From NCBI RefSeq assembly GCF_947347685.1, contig NC_070649.1:14417561-14481560 (forward strand): a stretch of DNA of 64,000 bases, given 5' to 3'. A program made the position numbers and the translations under genes. Position 1 is the first letter of the stretch. Each line of letters opens with the position of its first letter. Below, piece after piece: positions 13,701-26,368 of the stretch. The notes beneath the pieces are model-generated. The model was not told the origin of the DNA. It saw only the letters and a list, made by a program, of their open reading frames with translations, and ran no database searches. The DNA comes from Pleuronectes platessa. Taxonomy: Eukaryota > Chordata > Actinopteri > Pleuronectiformes > Pleuronectidae.

Positions 13701-13902
13701 TGGACTGGTGATGAGCCCTGTGATCTACTGGTGATCAGAACTGTGTTGGACTGGTGATCAGCCCTGTGATGGACTGGTGATCCTCCCGGTGATGGACTGG
13801 TGATCAGCTCTGTGTTGGACCGGTGATGAGCCCTGTGTTGGACTGGTTATCCTCCCTTTGATGGACAGGTGATCCTCCCTTTGATGGGCTGGTTACCAGC
13901 CC
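10757..13902. repeat. 3-kb tandem HOR pair in U1, right copy (3,146 bp, 137 monomers)
   Basis: This is the partner of 7,771-10,756. It carries six extra monomers (137 bp, one of them the 22-bp CCCTCGATGG type) near 13,330-13,470 that include TCATCCTCC and GATGATCC variants. The same six-monomer cassette resembles sequence at 2.27-2.4, 5.46-5.58 and 6.2-6.35 kb. Confidence 0.86.
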
Positions 13903-16900
13903 TGTGATGGACTGGTGATTCTCCCTGTGATGGACTGGTGATCCTCCCTGTGATGGACTGGTGATCCTCCCTCTGATGGAATGGTGATCAGCCCTATGAT
14001 GGACTGGTGATCCTCTCTGTGATGGACTGGTGATCCTCCCTTTGATGGACTGGTGATCATCCCTTTGATGGACTGGTTATAACCCCTTCGATGGACTGGT
14101 TATCAGCCATGTGATGGATTGGTGATCCTCCCTTTTATGGACTGGTTTTCAGCCCTGTGATGGACTGGTGATCCTCCTTTTGATGGACTGGGGATCCTCC
14201 CTCTGATGGACTGGTGATCAGCCCTGTGATGGACTGGTGATCCTCCCTTTGATGGACTGGTGATCAGCCCTGTGATGGACTGGTAATCCTCCTTGTGATG
14301 GACTGGTGATCCTCCCTCTGATGGACTGGTGATCAGCCCTGTGATGGACTGGTGATCCTCCCTGTGATGGATTGGTGATCCTCCCTGTGATGGACGGGTG
14401 ATCCTCCCTGTGATGGACTGGTGATCCTTCCTGTGATGGACTGGTGATGAGCCCTGTGATGGACTGGTGATCAGCCCTGTGTTGGACTGGTGATCCTCCC
14501 TGTGTTGGACTGGTGATCCTTCCTTTGATGGACTGGTGATCAGCCCTGTGATGGACTGGTGATCCTCCTTGTGATGGACTGGTGATCCTCCCTGTGATGG
14601 ATTGGTGATCCTCCCTTTGATGGACTGTTGATCCTCCCTGTGATGGACTGGTGATCCTCCCTCTGATGGACTGGTGATCCTCCCTGTGATGGACTGGTGA
14701 TCCTTCCTGTGATGGACTGGTGATGAGCCCTGTGATGGACTGGTGATCAGCCCTGTGTTGGACTGGTGATCAGCCCTGTGATGGACTGGTGATCCTCCCG
14801 GTGATGGACTGGTGATCAGCTCTGTGTTGGACCGGTGATGAGCCCTGTGTTGGACTAGTTATCCTCCCTTTGATGGACTGGTGATCCTCCCTTTGATGGA
14901 CTGGTTATAGCCCCTGTGATGGACTGGTTATCAGCCATGTGATGGACTGGTGATCCTCCCTTTGATGGACTGGTGATCCTTCCTGTATTGGACTGGTGAT
15001 CAGACCTGTGTTGGACTGGTGATCAGACCTGTGATGGACTGGTGATGAGCCCTGTGATGGACTGGTGATCAGCCCTATGTTGAACTGGTGATCAGACCTG
15101 TGATGGACTGGTGATGAGCCCTGTCATGGACTGGTGATCCTCCTTGTGATGGACTGGTGATCCTCCCTCTAATGGACTGGTGATCAGCCCTGTGATGGAC
15201 TGGTGATCCTACCTGTGCTGGATTAGTGATCCTCCCTGTGATGGACTGGTGATCCTCCCTGTGATGGACTAGTGATCCTCCCTTTGATGGACTGGTGATG
15301 AGCCCTGTGATGGACTGGTGATCAGCCCTGTGTTGGACTGGTGATCCTCCCTGTGTTGGACTGGTGATCAGCCCTATGTTGGACCGGTGATGAGCCCTTT
15401 GTTGGACTGGTGATCCTCCCTTTGATGGACTGGTGATCCTCCCTTTGATGGGCTGGTTACCAGCCCTGTGATGGACTGGTGATCCTCCCTTTGATGGACT
15501 GGTGATCCTCCCTTTGATGGACTGGTTATAGCCCCTGTGATGGACTGGTTATCAGCCATGTGATGGACTGGTGATCCTCCCTTTGATGGACTGGTGATCC
15601 TTCCTGTATTGGACTGGTGATCAGACCTGTGTTGGACTGGTGATGAGCCCTGTGATGGACTGGTGATCAGCCTTGTGTTGGACTGGTTAACAGACCTGTG
15701 ATGGACTGGTGATCAGCCCTGTGATGGACTGGTGATCCTCCCTTTGACGGACTGGTCATCCTCCCTTTGATGGGCTGGTTATCAGCCCTGTGATGGACGG
15801 TTGATCCTCCCTTTGATGTACTGGTGATCATCCCTTTGATGGACTGGTTATAGCCCCTTTGATGGACTGGTGATCAGCCCTGTGATGGAGGTGATCCTCC
15901 TTGTGATGGACTGGTGATCCTCCCTCTGATGGACTGGTGATCAGCCATGTGATGGACTGGTGATCCTCCCTTTGATGGACTGGTGATCAGCCCTGTGATG
16001 GACTGGTAATCCTCCTTGTTATGGACTGGTGATCCTCCCTCTGATGGACTGGTGATCAGCCCTGTGATGGACTGGTGATCCTCCCTGTGCTGGATTGGTG
16101 ATCCTCCTTGTTATGGACTGGTGATCCTCCCTCTGATGGACTGGTGATCAGCCCTGTGATGGACTGGTGATCCTCCCTGTGCTGGATTGGTGATCCTCCC
16201 TGTGATGGACTGGTGATCCTCCCTGTGATGGACTGGTGATCAGCACTGTGATGGACTGGTGATCCTCCCTTTGACGGACTGGTGATCCTCCCTTTGATGG
16301 GCTGGTTATCAGCCCTGTGATGGACGGTTGATCCTCCCTTTGATGTACTGGTGATCATCCCTTTGATGGACTGGTTATAGCCCCTTTGATGGACTGGTTA
16401 TCAGCCATGTGATGGACTGGTGATCCTCCCTTTGATGGACTGGTGATCAGCCCTGTGATGGAGGTGATCCTCCTTGTGATGGACTGGTGATCCTCCCTCT
16501 GATGGACTGGTGATCAGGCCTGTGATGGACTGGTGATCCTCCCTGTGATGGATTGGTGATCCTCCCTGTGATGGACTGGTGATCCTCCCTGTGATGGACT
16601 GGTGATCAGCCATGTGATGGACTGGTGATCCTCCCTTTGATGGACTGGTGATCAGCCCTGTGATGGACTGGTGATCCTCCCTGTGATGGACTGATGATCC
16701 TCCCTCTGATGGACTGGTGATCAGCCCTGTGATGGACTGGTGATCCTCCCTGTGATGGATTGGTGATCCTCCCTTTGATGGACTGGTGATCAGCCCGGTG
16801 ATGGACTGGTGATCCTCCTTGTGATGGACTGGTGATCCTCCCTGTGATGGATTGGTGATCCTCCCTGTGATGGACTGTTGATCCTCCCTGTGATGGACTG

Positions 16901-18204
16901 GTGATCCTCCCTCTGATGGACTGGTGATCCTCCCTGTGATGGACTGGTGATCCTTCCTGTGATGGACTGGTGATGAGCCCTGTGATGGACTGGTGATGAG
17001 CCCTGTGATGGACTGGTGATCCTCCCTGTAATGAATTGGTGATCCTTCCTGTGATGGACTGGTGATGAGCCCTGTGATGGACTGGTGATCAGCCTTGTGT
17101 TGGACTGGTTAACAGACCTGTGATGGACTGGTGATCAGCCCTGTGATGGACTGGTGATCCTCCCTTTGACGGACTGGTGATCCTCCCTTTGATGGGCTGG
17201 TTATCAGCCCTGTGATGGACGGTTGATCCTCCCTTTGATGTACTGGTGATCATCCCTTTGATGGACTGGTTATAGTCCCTTTGATGGACTGGTTATCAGC
17301 CATGTGATGGACTGGTGATCCTCCCTTTGATGGACTGGTGATCAGCCCTGTGATGGAGGTGATCCTCCTTGTGATGGACTGGTGATCCTCCCTCTGATGG
17401 ACTGGTGATCAGGCCTGTGATGGACTGGTGATCCTCCCTGTGATGGATTGGTGATCCTCCCTGTGATGGACTGGTGATCCTCCCTGTGATGGACTGGTGA
17501 TCAGCCCTGTGATGGACTGGTCATCCTCCCTGTGATGGACTGGTGATCCTCCCTCTGATGGACTGGTGATCAGCCCTCGATGGACTGGTGATCCTCCCTG
17601 TGATGGACTGATGATCCTCCCTCTGATGGACTGGTGATCAGCCCTGTGATGGACTGGTGATCCTCCTTGTGATGGACTGGTGATCCTCCCTGTGATGGAT
17701 TGGTGATCCTCCCTGTGATGGACTGTTGATCCTCCCTGTGATGGACTGGTGATCCTCCCTCTGATGGACTGGTGATCCTCCCTGTGATGGACTGGTGATC
17801 CTTCCTGTGATGGACTGGTGATGAGCCCTGTGATGGACTGGTGATGAGCCCTGTGATGGACTGGTGATCCTCCCTGTAATGAATTGGTGATCCTTCCTGT
17901 GATGGACTGGTGATGAGCCCTGTGATGGACTGGTGATCAGCCTTGTGTTGGACTGGTTAACAGACCTGTGATGGACTGGTGATCAGCCATGTGATGGACT
18001 GGTGATCCTCCCTTTGATGGACTGGTGATCAGCCCTGTGATGGAGGTGATCCTCCTTGTGATGGACTGGTGATCCTCCCTCTGATGGACTGGTGATCAGG
18101 CCTGTGATGGACTGGTGATCCTCCCTGTGATGGATTGGTGATCCTCCCTCTGATGGACTGGTGATCAGGCCTGTGATGGACTGGTGATCCTCCCTGTGAT
18201 GGAT

Positions 18205-21200
18205 TGGTGATCCTCCCTGTGATGGACTGGTGATCCTCCCTGTGATGGACTGGTGATCAGCCCTGTGATGGACTGGTCATCCTCCCTGTGATGGACTGGT
18301 GATCCTCCCTCTGATGGACTGGTGATCAGCCCTCGATGGACTGGTGATCCTCCCTGTGATGGACTGATGATCCTCCCTCTGATGGACTGGTGATCAGCCC
18401 TGTGATGGACTGGTGATCAGCCCTGTGATGGACTGGTCATCCTCCCTGTGATGGACTGGTGATCCTCCCTCTGATGGACTGGTGATCAGCCCTCGATGGA
18501 CTGGTGATCCTCCCTGTGATGGACTGGTGATCCTCCCTCTGATGGACTGGTGATCCTCCCTTTGATGGACTGGTGATCAGCCCTGTGATGGACTGGTGAT
18601 CCTCCCTGTGATGGACTGGTGATCAGCCCTGTGATGGACTGGTGATCCTCCCTCTGATGGACTGGTGATCAGCCCTGTGATGGACTGGTGATCCTTCCTG
18701 TATTGGACTGGTGATCAGACCTGTGTTGGACTGGTGATCAGACCTGTGATGGACTGGTGATGAGCCCTGTGATGGACTGGTGATCAGCCCTGTGTTGGAC
18801 TGGTGATCAGACCTGTGATGGACTGGTGATGAGCCCTGTGATGGACTGGTGATCCTCCCTGTAATGAAATGGTGATCCTTCCTGTGATGGACTGGTGATG
18901 AGCCCTGTGGTGGACTGGTTAACAGACCTGTGATGGACTGGTGATCAGCCCTGTGATGGACTGGTGATCCTCCCTTTGACGGACTGGTGATCCTCCCTTT
19001 GATGGGCTGGTTATCAGCCCTGTGATGGACGGGTGATCCTCCCTTTGATGTACTGGTGATCATCCCTTTGATGGACTGGTTATAGCCCCTTTGATGATCT
19101 GGTTATCAGCCATGTGATGGACTGGTGATCCTCCCTTTGATGGACTGGTGATCAGCCCTGTGATGGAGGTGATCCTCCTTGTGATGGACTGGTGATCCTC
19201 CCTCTGATGGACTGGTGATCAGGCCTGTGATGGACTGGTGATCCTCCCTGTGATGGATTGGTGATCCTCCCTGTGATGGACTGGTGATCCTCCCTGTGAT
19301 GGACTGGTGATCAGCCCTGTGATGGACTGGTGATCCTCCCTGTGATGGACTGGTGATCCTCCCTCTGATGGACTGGTGATCCTCCCTTTGATGGGCTGGT
19401 TACCAGCCCTGTGATGGACTGGTGATCCTCCCTTTGATGGACTGGTGATCCTCCCTTTGATGGACTGGTTATAGCCCCTGTGATGGACTGGTTATCAGCC
19501 ATGTGATGGACTGGTGATCCTCCCATTGATGGACTGGTGATCAGCCCATCGATGGACTGGTGATCCTCCCGGTGATGGACTGGTGATCAGCCCTGTGTTA
19601 GACTGGTGATCCTCTCTGTGTTGGACTGGTGATCAGCCCTGTGTTGGACCGGTGATGAGCCCTGTGTTGGACTGGTGATCCTCCCTTTGATGGACTGGTG
19701 ATCCTCCCTTTGATGTGCTGGTTATCAGCCCTGTGATGGACTGGTGATCCTCCCTTTGATGGACTGGTGATCCTCCCTTTGATGGACTGGTTATAGCCCC
19801 TTTGATGGACTGGTTATCAGCCATGTGATGGACTGGTGATCCTCCCTTTGATGGACTGGTGATCCTCCTTGTGATGGACTGGTGATCCTCCCTCTGATGG
19901 ACTGGTGATCAGCCCTGTGATGGACTGGTGATCCTCCCTGTGATGGATTGGTGATCCTCCCTGTGATGGACTGGTGATCCTCCCTGTGATGGACTGGTGA
20001 TCAGCCCTGTGATGGACTGTTGATCCTCCCTGTGATGGACTGGTGATCCTCCCTCTGATGGACCGGTTATCAGCCCTATGATGGACTGGTGATCCTCCCT
20101 GTGATGGACTGGTGATCCTCCCTCTGATGGACCGGTTATCAGCCCTATGATGGACTGGTGATCCTCCCTGTGATGGACTGGTGATCCTCCCTTTGATGGA
20201 CTGGTGATCATCCCTTTGATGGACTGGTTATAGCCCCTTTGATGGACTGGTTATCAGCCATGTGATGGACTGGTGATCCTCCCTTTGATGGACTGGTGAT
20301 CAGCCCTGTGATGGACTGGTGATCCTCCTTGTTATGGACTGGTGATGCTCCCTCTGATGGACTGGTGATCAGCCCTGTGATGGACTGGTGATCCTCCCTG
20401 TGCTGGATTGGTGATCCTCCTTGTTATGGACTGGTGATCCTCCCTCTGATGGACTGGTGATCAGCCCTGTGATGGACTGGTGATCCTCCCTGTGCTGGAT
20501 TGGTGATCCTCCCTGTGATGGACTGGTGATCCTCCCTGTGATGGACTGGTGATCAGCACTGTGATGGACTGGTGATCCTCCCTTTGACGGACTGGTGATC
20601 CTCCCTTTGATGGGCTGGTTATCAGCCCTGTGATGGACGGTTGATCCTCCCTTTGATGTACTGGTGATCATCCCTTTGATGGACTGGTTATCAGCCATGT
20701 GATGGACTGGTGATCCTCCCTTTGATGGACTGGTGATCAGCCCTGTGATGGAGGTGATCCTCCTTGTGATGGACTGGTGATCCTCCCTCTGATGGACTGG
20801 TGATCAGGCCTGTGATGGACTGGTGATCCTCCCTGTGATGGATTGGTGATCCTCCCTGTGATGGACTGGTGATCCTCCCTGTGATGGACTGGTGATCAGC
20901 CCTGTGATGGACTGGTGATCCTCCCTGTGATGGACTGGTGATCCTCCCTCTGATGGACTGGTGATCAGCCCTATGATGGACTGGTGATCCTCTCTGTGAT
21001 GGACTGGTGATCCTCCCTTTGATGGACTGGTGATGAGCCCTGTGATGGACTGGTAATCCTCCTTGTGATGGACTGGTGATCCTCCCTTTGATGGACTGGT
21101 GATCATCCCTGTGATGGACTGGTGATCCTCCCTGTGATGGATTGGTGATCCTCCCTGTGATGGACGGGTGATCCTCCCTGTGATGGACTGGTGATCCTTC

Positions 21201-21740
21201 CTGTGATGGACTGGTGATGAGCCCTGTGATGGACTGGTGATCAGCCCTGTGTTGGACTGGTGATCCTCCCTGTGTTGGACTGGTGATCAGCCCTGTGTTG
21301 GACCGGTGATGAGCCCTGTGTTGGACTGGTGATCCTCCCTTTGATGGACTGGTGATCCTCCCTTTGATGGGCTGGTTACCAGCCCTGTGATGGACTGGTT
21401 ATCAGCCATGTGATGGACTGGTGATCCTCCCTTTGATGGACTGGTGATCAGCCCTGTGATGGACTGGTGATCCTCCCTGTGATGGACTGATGATCCTCCC
21501 TCTGATGGACTGGTGATCAGCCCTGTGATGGACTGGTGATCCTCCCTGTGATGGATTGGTGATCCTCCCTTTGATGGACTGGTGATCAGCCCGGTGATGG
21601 ACTGGTGATCCTCCTTGTGATGGACTGGTGATCCTCCCTGTGATGGATTGGTGATCCTCCCTGTGATGGACTGTTGATCCTCCCTGTGATGGACTGGTGA
21701 TCCTCCCTCTGATGGACTGGTGATCCTCCCTGTGATGGAC
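18205..21740. repeat. 3.5-kb tandem duplication, left copy (3,536 bp, 154 monomers)
   Basis: It aligns with 21,741-25,368. The left limit is the mismatch 18,204 T against 21,740 C. Two 21-bp and two 22-bp monomers account for its length as exactly 154 monomers. It lacks one 23-bp monomer (near 20,690) and three monomers (near 21,398) that are present in the right copy. Confidence 0.87.
21390..21410. other. In-register 69-bp deletion junction
   Basis: After GGTTACCAGCCCTGTGATGG the array goes straight to ACTGGTTATCAGCC. The corresponding U1 sequence (about 9,328-9,420) has three further monomers, including the GGTCCTCC and TATAGCCCC types. The position is near 21,398. Confidence 0.85.
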
Positions 21741-21750
21741 TGGTGATCCT
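21741..21750. other. Recombination junction distinguishing copy A from copy B
   Basis: To the left, sequence matches copy B through 21,750 (first mismatch 21,751 C against 48,435 T). To the right, it matches 59,378 onward (mismatch at 21,740 C against 59,377 T). The exchange therefore lies within ten bases common to both parents. Confidence 0.85.
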
Positions 21751-24700
21751 CCCTGTGATGGACTGGTGATCCTCCCTGTGATGGACTGGTGATCAGCCCT
21801 GTGATGGACTGGTCATCCTCCCTGTGATGGACTGGTGATCCTCCCTCTGATGGACTGGTGATCAGCCCTCGATGGACTGGTGATCCTCCCTGTGATGGAC
21901 TGATGATCCTCCCTCTGATGGACTGGTGATCAGCCCTGTGATGGACTGGTGATCAGCCCTGTGATGGACTGGTCATCCTCCCTGTGATGGACTGGTGATC
22001 CTCCCTCTGATGGACTGGTGATCAGCCCTCGATGGACTGGTGATCCTCCCTGTGATGGACTGGTGATCCTCCCTCTGATGGACTGGTGATCCTCCCTTTG
22101 ATGGACTGGTGATCAGCCCTGTGATGGACTGGTGATCCTCCCTGTGATGGACTGGTGATCAGCCCTGTGATGGACTGGTGATCCTCCCTCTGATGGACTG
22201 GTGATCAGCCCTGTGATGGACTGGTGATCCTTCCTGTATTGGACTGGTGATCAGACCTGTGTTGGACTGGTGATCAGACCTGTGATGGACTGGTGATGAG
22301 CCCTGTGATGGACTGGTGATCAGCCCTGTGTTGGACTGGTGATCAGACCTGTGATGGACTGGTGATGAGCCCTGTGATGGACTGGTGATCCTCCCTGTAA
22401 TGAAATGGTGATCCTTCCTGTGATGGACTGGTGATGAGCCCTGTGGTGGACTGGTTAACAGACCTGTGATGGACTGGTGATCAGCCCTGTGATGGACTGG
22501 TGATCCTCCCTTTGACGGACTGGTGATCCTCCCTTTGATGGGCTGGTTATCAGCCCTGTGATGGACGGGTGATCCTCCCTTTGATGTACTGGTGATCATC
22601 CCTTTGATGGACTGGTTATAGCCCCTTTGATGATCTGGTTATCAGCCATGTGATGGACTGGTGATCCTCCCTTTGATGGACTGGTGATCAGCCCTGTGAT
22701 GGAGGTGATCCTCCTTGTGATGGACTGGTGATCCTCCCTCTGATGGACTGGTGATCAGGCCTGTGATGGACTGGTGATCCTCCCTGTGATGGATTGGTGA
22801 TCCTCCCTGTGATGGACTGGTGATCCTCCCTGTGATGGACTGGTGATCAGCCCTGTGATGGACTGGTGATCCTCCCTGTGATGGACTGGTGATCCTCCCT
22901 CTGATGGACTGGTGATCCTCCCTTTGATGGGCTGGTTACCAGCCCTGTGATGGACTGGTGATCCTCCCTTTGATGGACTGGTGATCCTCCCTTTGATGGA
23001 CTGGTTATAGCCCCTGTGATGGACTGGTTATCAGCCATGTGATGGACTGGTGATCCTCCCATTGATGGACTGGTGATCAGCCCATCGATGGACTGGTGAT
23101 CCTCCCGGTGATGGACTGGTGATCAGCCCTGTGTTAGACTGGTGATCCTCTCTGTGTTGGACTGGTGATCAGCCCTGTGTTGGACCGGTGATGAGCCCTG
23201 TGTTGGACTGGTGATCCTCCCTTTGATGGACTGGTGATCCTCCCTTTGATGTGCTGGTTATCAGCCCTGTGATGGACTGGTGATCCTCCCTTTGATGGAC
23301 TGGTGATCCTCCCTTTGATGGACTGGTTATAGCCCCTTTGATGGACTGGTTATCAGCCATGTGATGGACTGGTGATCCTCCCTTTGATGGACTGGTGATC
23401 CTCCTTGTGATGGACTGGTGATCCTCCCTCTGATGGACTGGTGATCAGCCCTGTGATGGACTGGTGATCCTCCCTGTGATGGATTGGTGATCCTCCCTGT
23501 GATGGACTGGTGATCCTCCCTGTGATGGACTGGTGATCAGCCCTGTGATGGACTGTTGATCCTCCCTGTGATGGACTGGTGATCCTCCCTCTGATGGACC
23601 GGTTATCAGCCCTATGATGGACTGGTGATCCTCCCTGTGATGGACTGGTGATCCTCCCTCTGATGGACCGGTTATCAGCCCTATGATGGACTGGTGATCC
23701 TCCCTGTGATGGACTGGTGATCCTCCCTTTGATGGACTGGTGATCATCCCTTTGATGGACTGGTTATAGCCCCTTTGATGGACTGGTTATCAGCCATGTG
23801 ATGGACTGGTGATCCTCCCTTTGATGGACTGGTGATCAGCCCTGTGATGGACTGGTGATCCTCCTTGTTATGGACTGGTGATGCTCCCTCTGATGGACTG
23901 GTGATCAGCCCTGTGATGGACTGGTGATCCTCCCTGTGCTGGATTGGTGATCCTCCTTGTTATGGACTGGTGATCCTCCCTCTGATGGACTGGTGATCAG
24001 CCCTGTGATGGACTGGTGATCCTCCCTGTGCTGGATTGGTGATCCTCCCTGTGATGGACTGGTGATCCTCCCTGTGATGGACTGGTGATCAGCACTGTGA
24101 TGGACTGGTGATCCTCCCTTTGACGGACTGGTGATCCTCCCTTTGATGGGCTGGTTATCAGCCCTGTGATGGACGGTTGATCCTCCCTTTGATGTACTGG
24201 TGATCATCCCTTTGATGGACTGGTTATAGCCCCTTTGATGGACTGGTTATCAGCCATGTGATGGACTGGTGATCCTCCCTTTGATGGACTGGTGATCAGC
24301 CCTGTGATGGAGGTGATCCTCCTTGTGATGGACTGGTGATCCTCCCTCTGATGGACTGGTGATCAGGCCTGTGATGGACTGGTGATCCTCCCTGTGATGG
24401 ATTGGTGATCCTCCCTGTGATGGACTGGGGATCCTCCCTGTGATGGACTGGTGATCAGCCCTGTGATGGACTGGTGATCCTCCCTGTGATGGACTGGTGA
24501 TCCTCCCTCTGATGGACTGGTGATCAGCCCTATGATGGACTGGTGATCCTCTCTGTGATGGACTGGTGATCCTCCCTTTGATGGACTGGTGATGAGCCCT
24601 GTGATGGACTGGTAATCCTCCTTGTGATGGACTGGTGATCCTCCCTTTGATGGACTGGTGATCATCCCTGTGATGGACTGGTGATCCTCCCTGTGATGGA

Positions 24701-25368
24701 TTGGTGATCCTCCCTGTGATGGACGGGTGATCCTCCCTGTGATGGACTGGTGATCCTTCCTGTGATGGACTGGTGATGAGCCCTGTGATGGACTGGTGAT
24801 CAGCCCTGTGTTGGACTGGTGATCCTCCCTGTGTTGGACTGGTGATCAGCCCTGTGTTGGACCGGTGATGAGCCCTGTGTTGGACTGGTGATCCTCCCTT
24901 TGATGGACTGGTGATCCTCCCTTTGATGGGCTGGTTACCAGCCCTGTGATGGACTGGTGGTCCTCCCTTTGATGGACTGGTGATCCTCCCTTTGATGGAC
25001 TGGTTATAGCCCCTGTGATGGACTGGTTATCAGCCATGTGATGGACTGGTGATCCTCCCTTTGATGGACTGGTGATCAGCCCTGTGATGGACTGGTGATC
25101 CTCCCTGTGATGGACTGATGATCCTCCCTCTGATGGACTGGTGATCAGCCCTGTGATGGACTGGTGATCCTCCCTGTGATGGATTGGTGATCCTCCCTTT
25201 GATGGACTGGTGATCAGCCCGGTGATGGACTGGTGATCCTCCTTGTGATGGACTGGTGATCCTCCCTGTGATGGATTGGTGATCCTCCCTGTGATGGACT
25301 GTTGATCCTCCCTGTGATGGACTGGTGATCCTCCCTCTGATGGACTGGTGATCCTCCCTGTGATGGAC
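21741..25368. repeat. 3.5-kb tandem duplication, right copy (3,628 bp, 158 monomers)
   Basis: This is the second copy, created by the jump at 21,741-21,750. The difference from the left copy, 92 bp, equals the 23 bp plus 69 bp retained here. Because it keeps the 69-bp segment, its template was probably not its immediate left neighbour but a homologue without those losses, on a sister or homologous array. The duplication is absent from copy B. Confidence 0.85.
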
Positions 25369-26368
25369 TGGTGATCCTTCCTGTGATGGACTGGTGATGA
25401 GCCCTGTGATGGACTGGTGATGAGCCCTGTGATGGACTGGTGATCCTCCCTGTAATGAATTGGTGATCCTTCCTGTGATGGACTGGTGATGAGCCCTGTG
25501 ATGGACTGGTGATCAGCCTTGTGTTGGACTGGTTAACAGACCTGTGATGGACTGGTGATCAGCCCTGTGATGGACTGGTGATCCTCCCTTTGACGGACTG
25601 GTGATCCTCCCTTTGATGGGCTGGTTATCAGCCCTGTGATGGACGGTTGATCCTCCCTTTGATGTACTGGTGATCATCCCTTTGATGGACTGGTTATAGT
25701 CCCTTTGATGGACTGGTTATCAGCCATGTGATGGACTGGTGATCCTCCCTTTGATGGACTGGTGATCAGCCCTGTGATGGAGGTGATCCTCCTTGTGATG
25801 GACTGGTGATCCTCCCTCTGATGGACTGGTGATCAGGCCTGTGATGGACTGGTGATCCTCCCTGTGATGGATTGGTGATCCTCCCTGTGATGGACTGGTG
25901 ATCCTCCCTGTGATGGACTGGTGATCAGCCCTGTGATGGACTGGTGATCCTCCCTGTGATGGATTGGTGATCCTTCCTTTGATGGACTGGTGATCAGCCC
26001 TGTGATGGACTGGTGATCCTCCTTGTGATGGACTGTTGATCCTCCCTGTGATGGATTGGTGATCCTCCCTGTGATGGACTGTTGATCCTCCCTGTGATGG
26101 ACTGGTGATCCTCCCTCTGATGGACTGGTGATCCTCCCTGTGATGGACTGGTGATCCTTCCTGTGATGGACTGGTGATGAGCCCTGTGATCTACTGGTGA
26201 TCAGAACTGTGTTGGACTGGTGATCAGCCCTGTGATGGACTGGTGATCCTCCCGGTGATGGACTGGTGATCAGCTCTGTGTTGGACCGGTGATGAGCCCT
26301 GTGTTGGACTGGTTATCCTCCCTTTGATGGACAGGTGATCCTCCCTTTGATGGGCTGGTTACCAGCCC
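23360..26368. repeat. 3-kb HOR pair in U2, left copy (3,009 bp)
   Basis: This is the homologue of 7,771-10,756 (offset 15,589, then 15,612). It retains the 23-bp monomer (near 24,220) that U1 lacks, so its length is 3,009 bp. It is the only copy before U5 with the GACTGGGG variant at 24,421-24,430. Confidence 0.83.

Larger units (their letters stand above)
4003..16055. repeat. HOR block U1, 12,053 bp = 525 monomers
   Basis: This is the reference higher-order unit. The start is an arbitrary phase point, the TCAGCCC that recurs at 16,056, 30,687, 42,740 and 57,229. I counted nine 21-bp monomers (near 4,407, 5,304, 5,990, 7,112, 8,699, 10,169, 11,708, 13,178 and 15,890) and four 22-bp monomers (near 5,524, 6,275, 6,435 and 13,395). 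12,053 plus 22 equals 525 x 23 exactly, which supports the absence of any foreign insertion. Inside it lie a 69-bp and a 160-bp micro-duplication near 6.0-6.5 kb and a tandem pair of about 3 kb (7,771-10,756 and 10,757-13,902). U3 is its counterpart 26,684 bp away. Confidence 0.93.
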
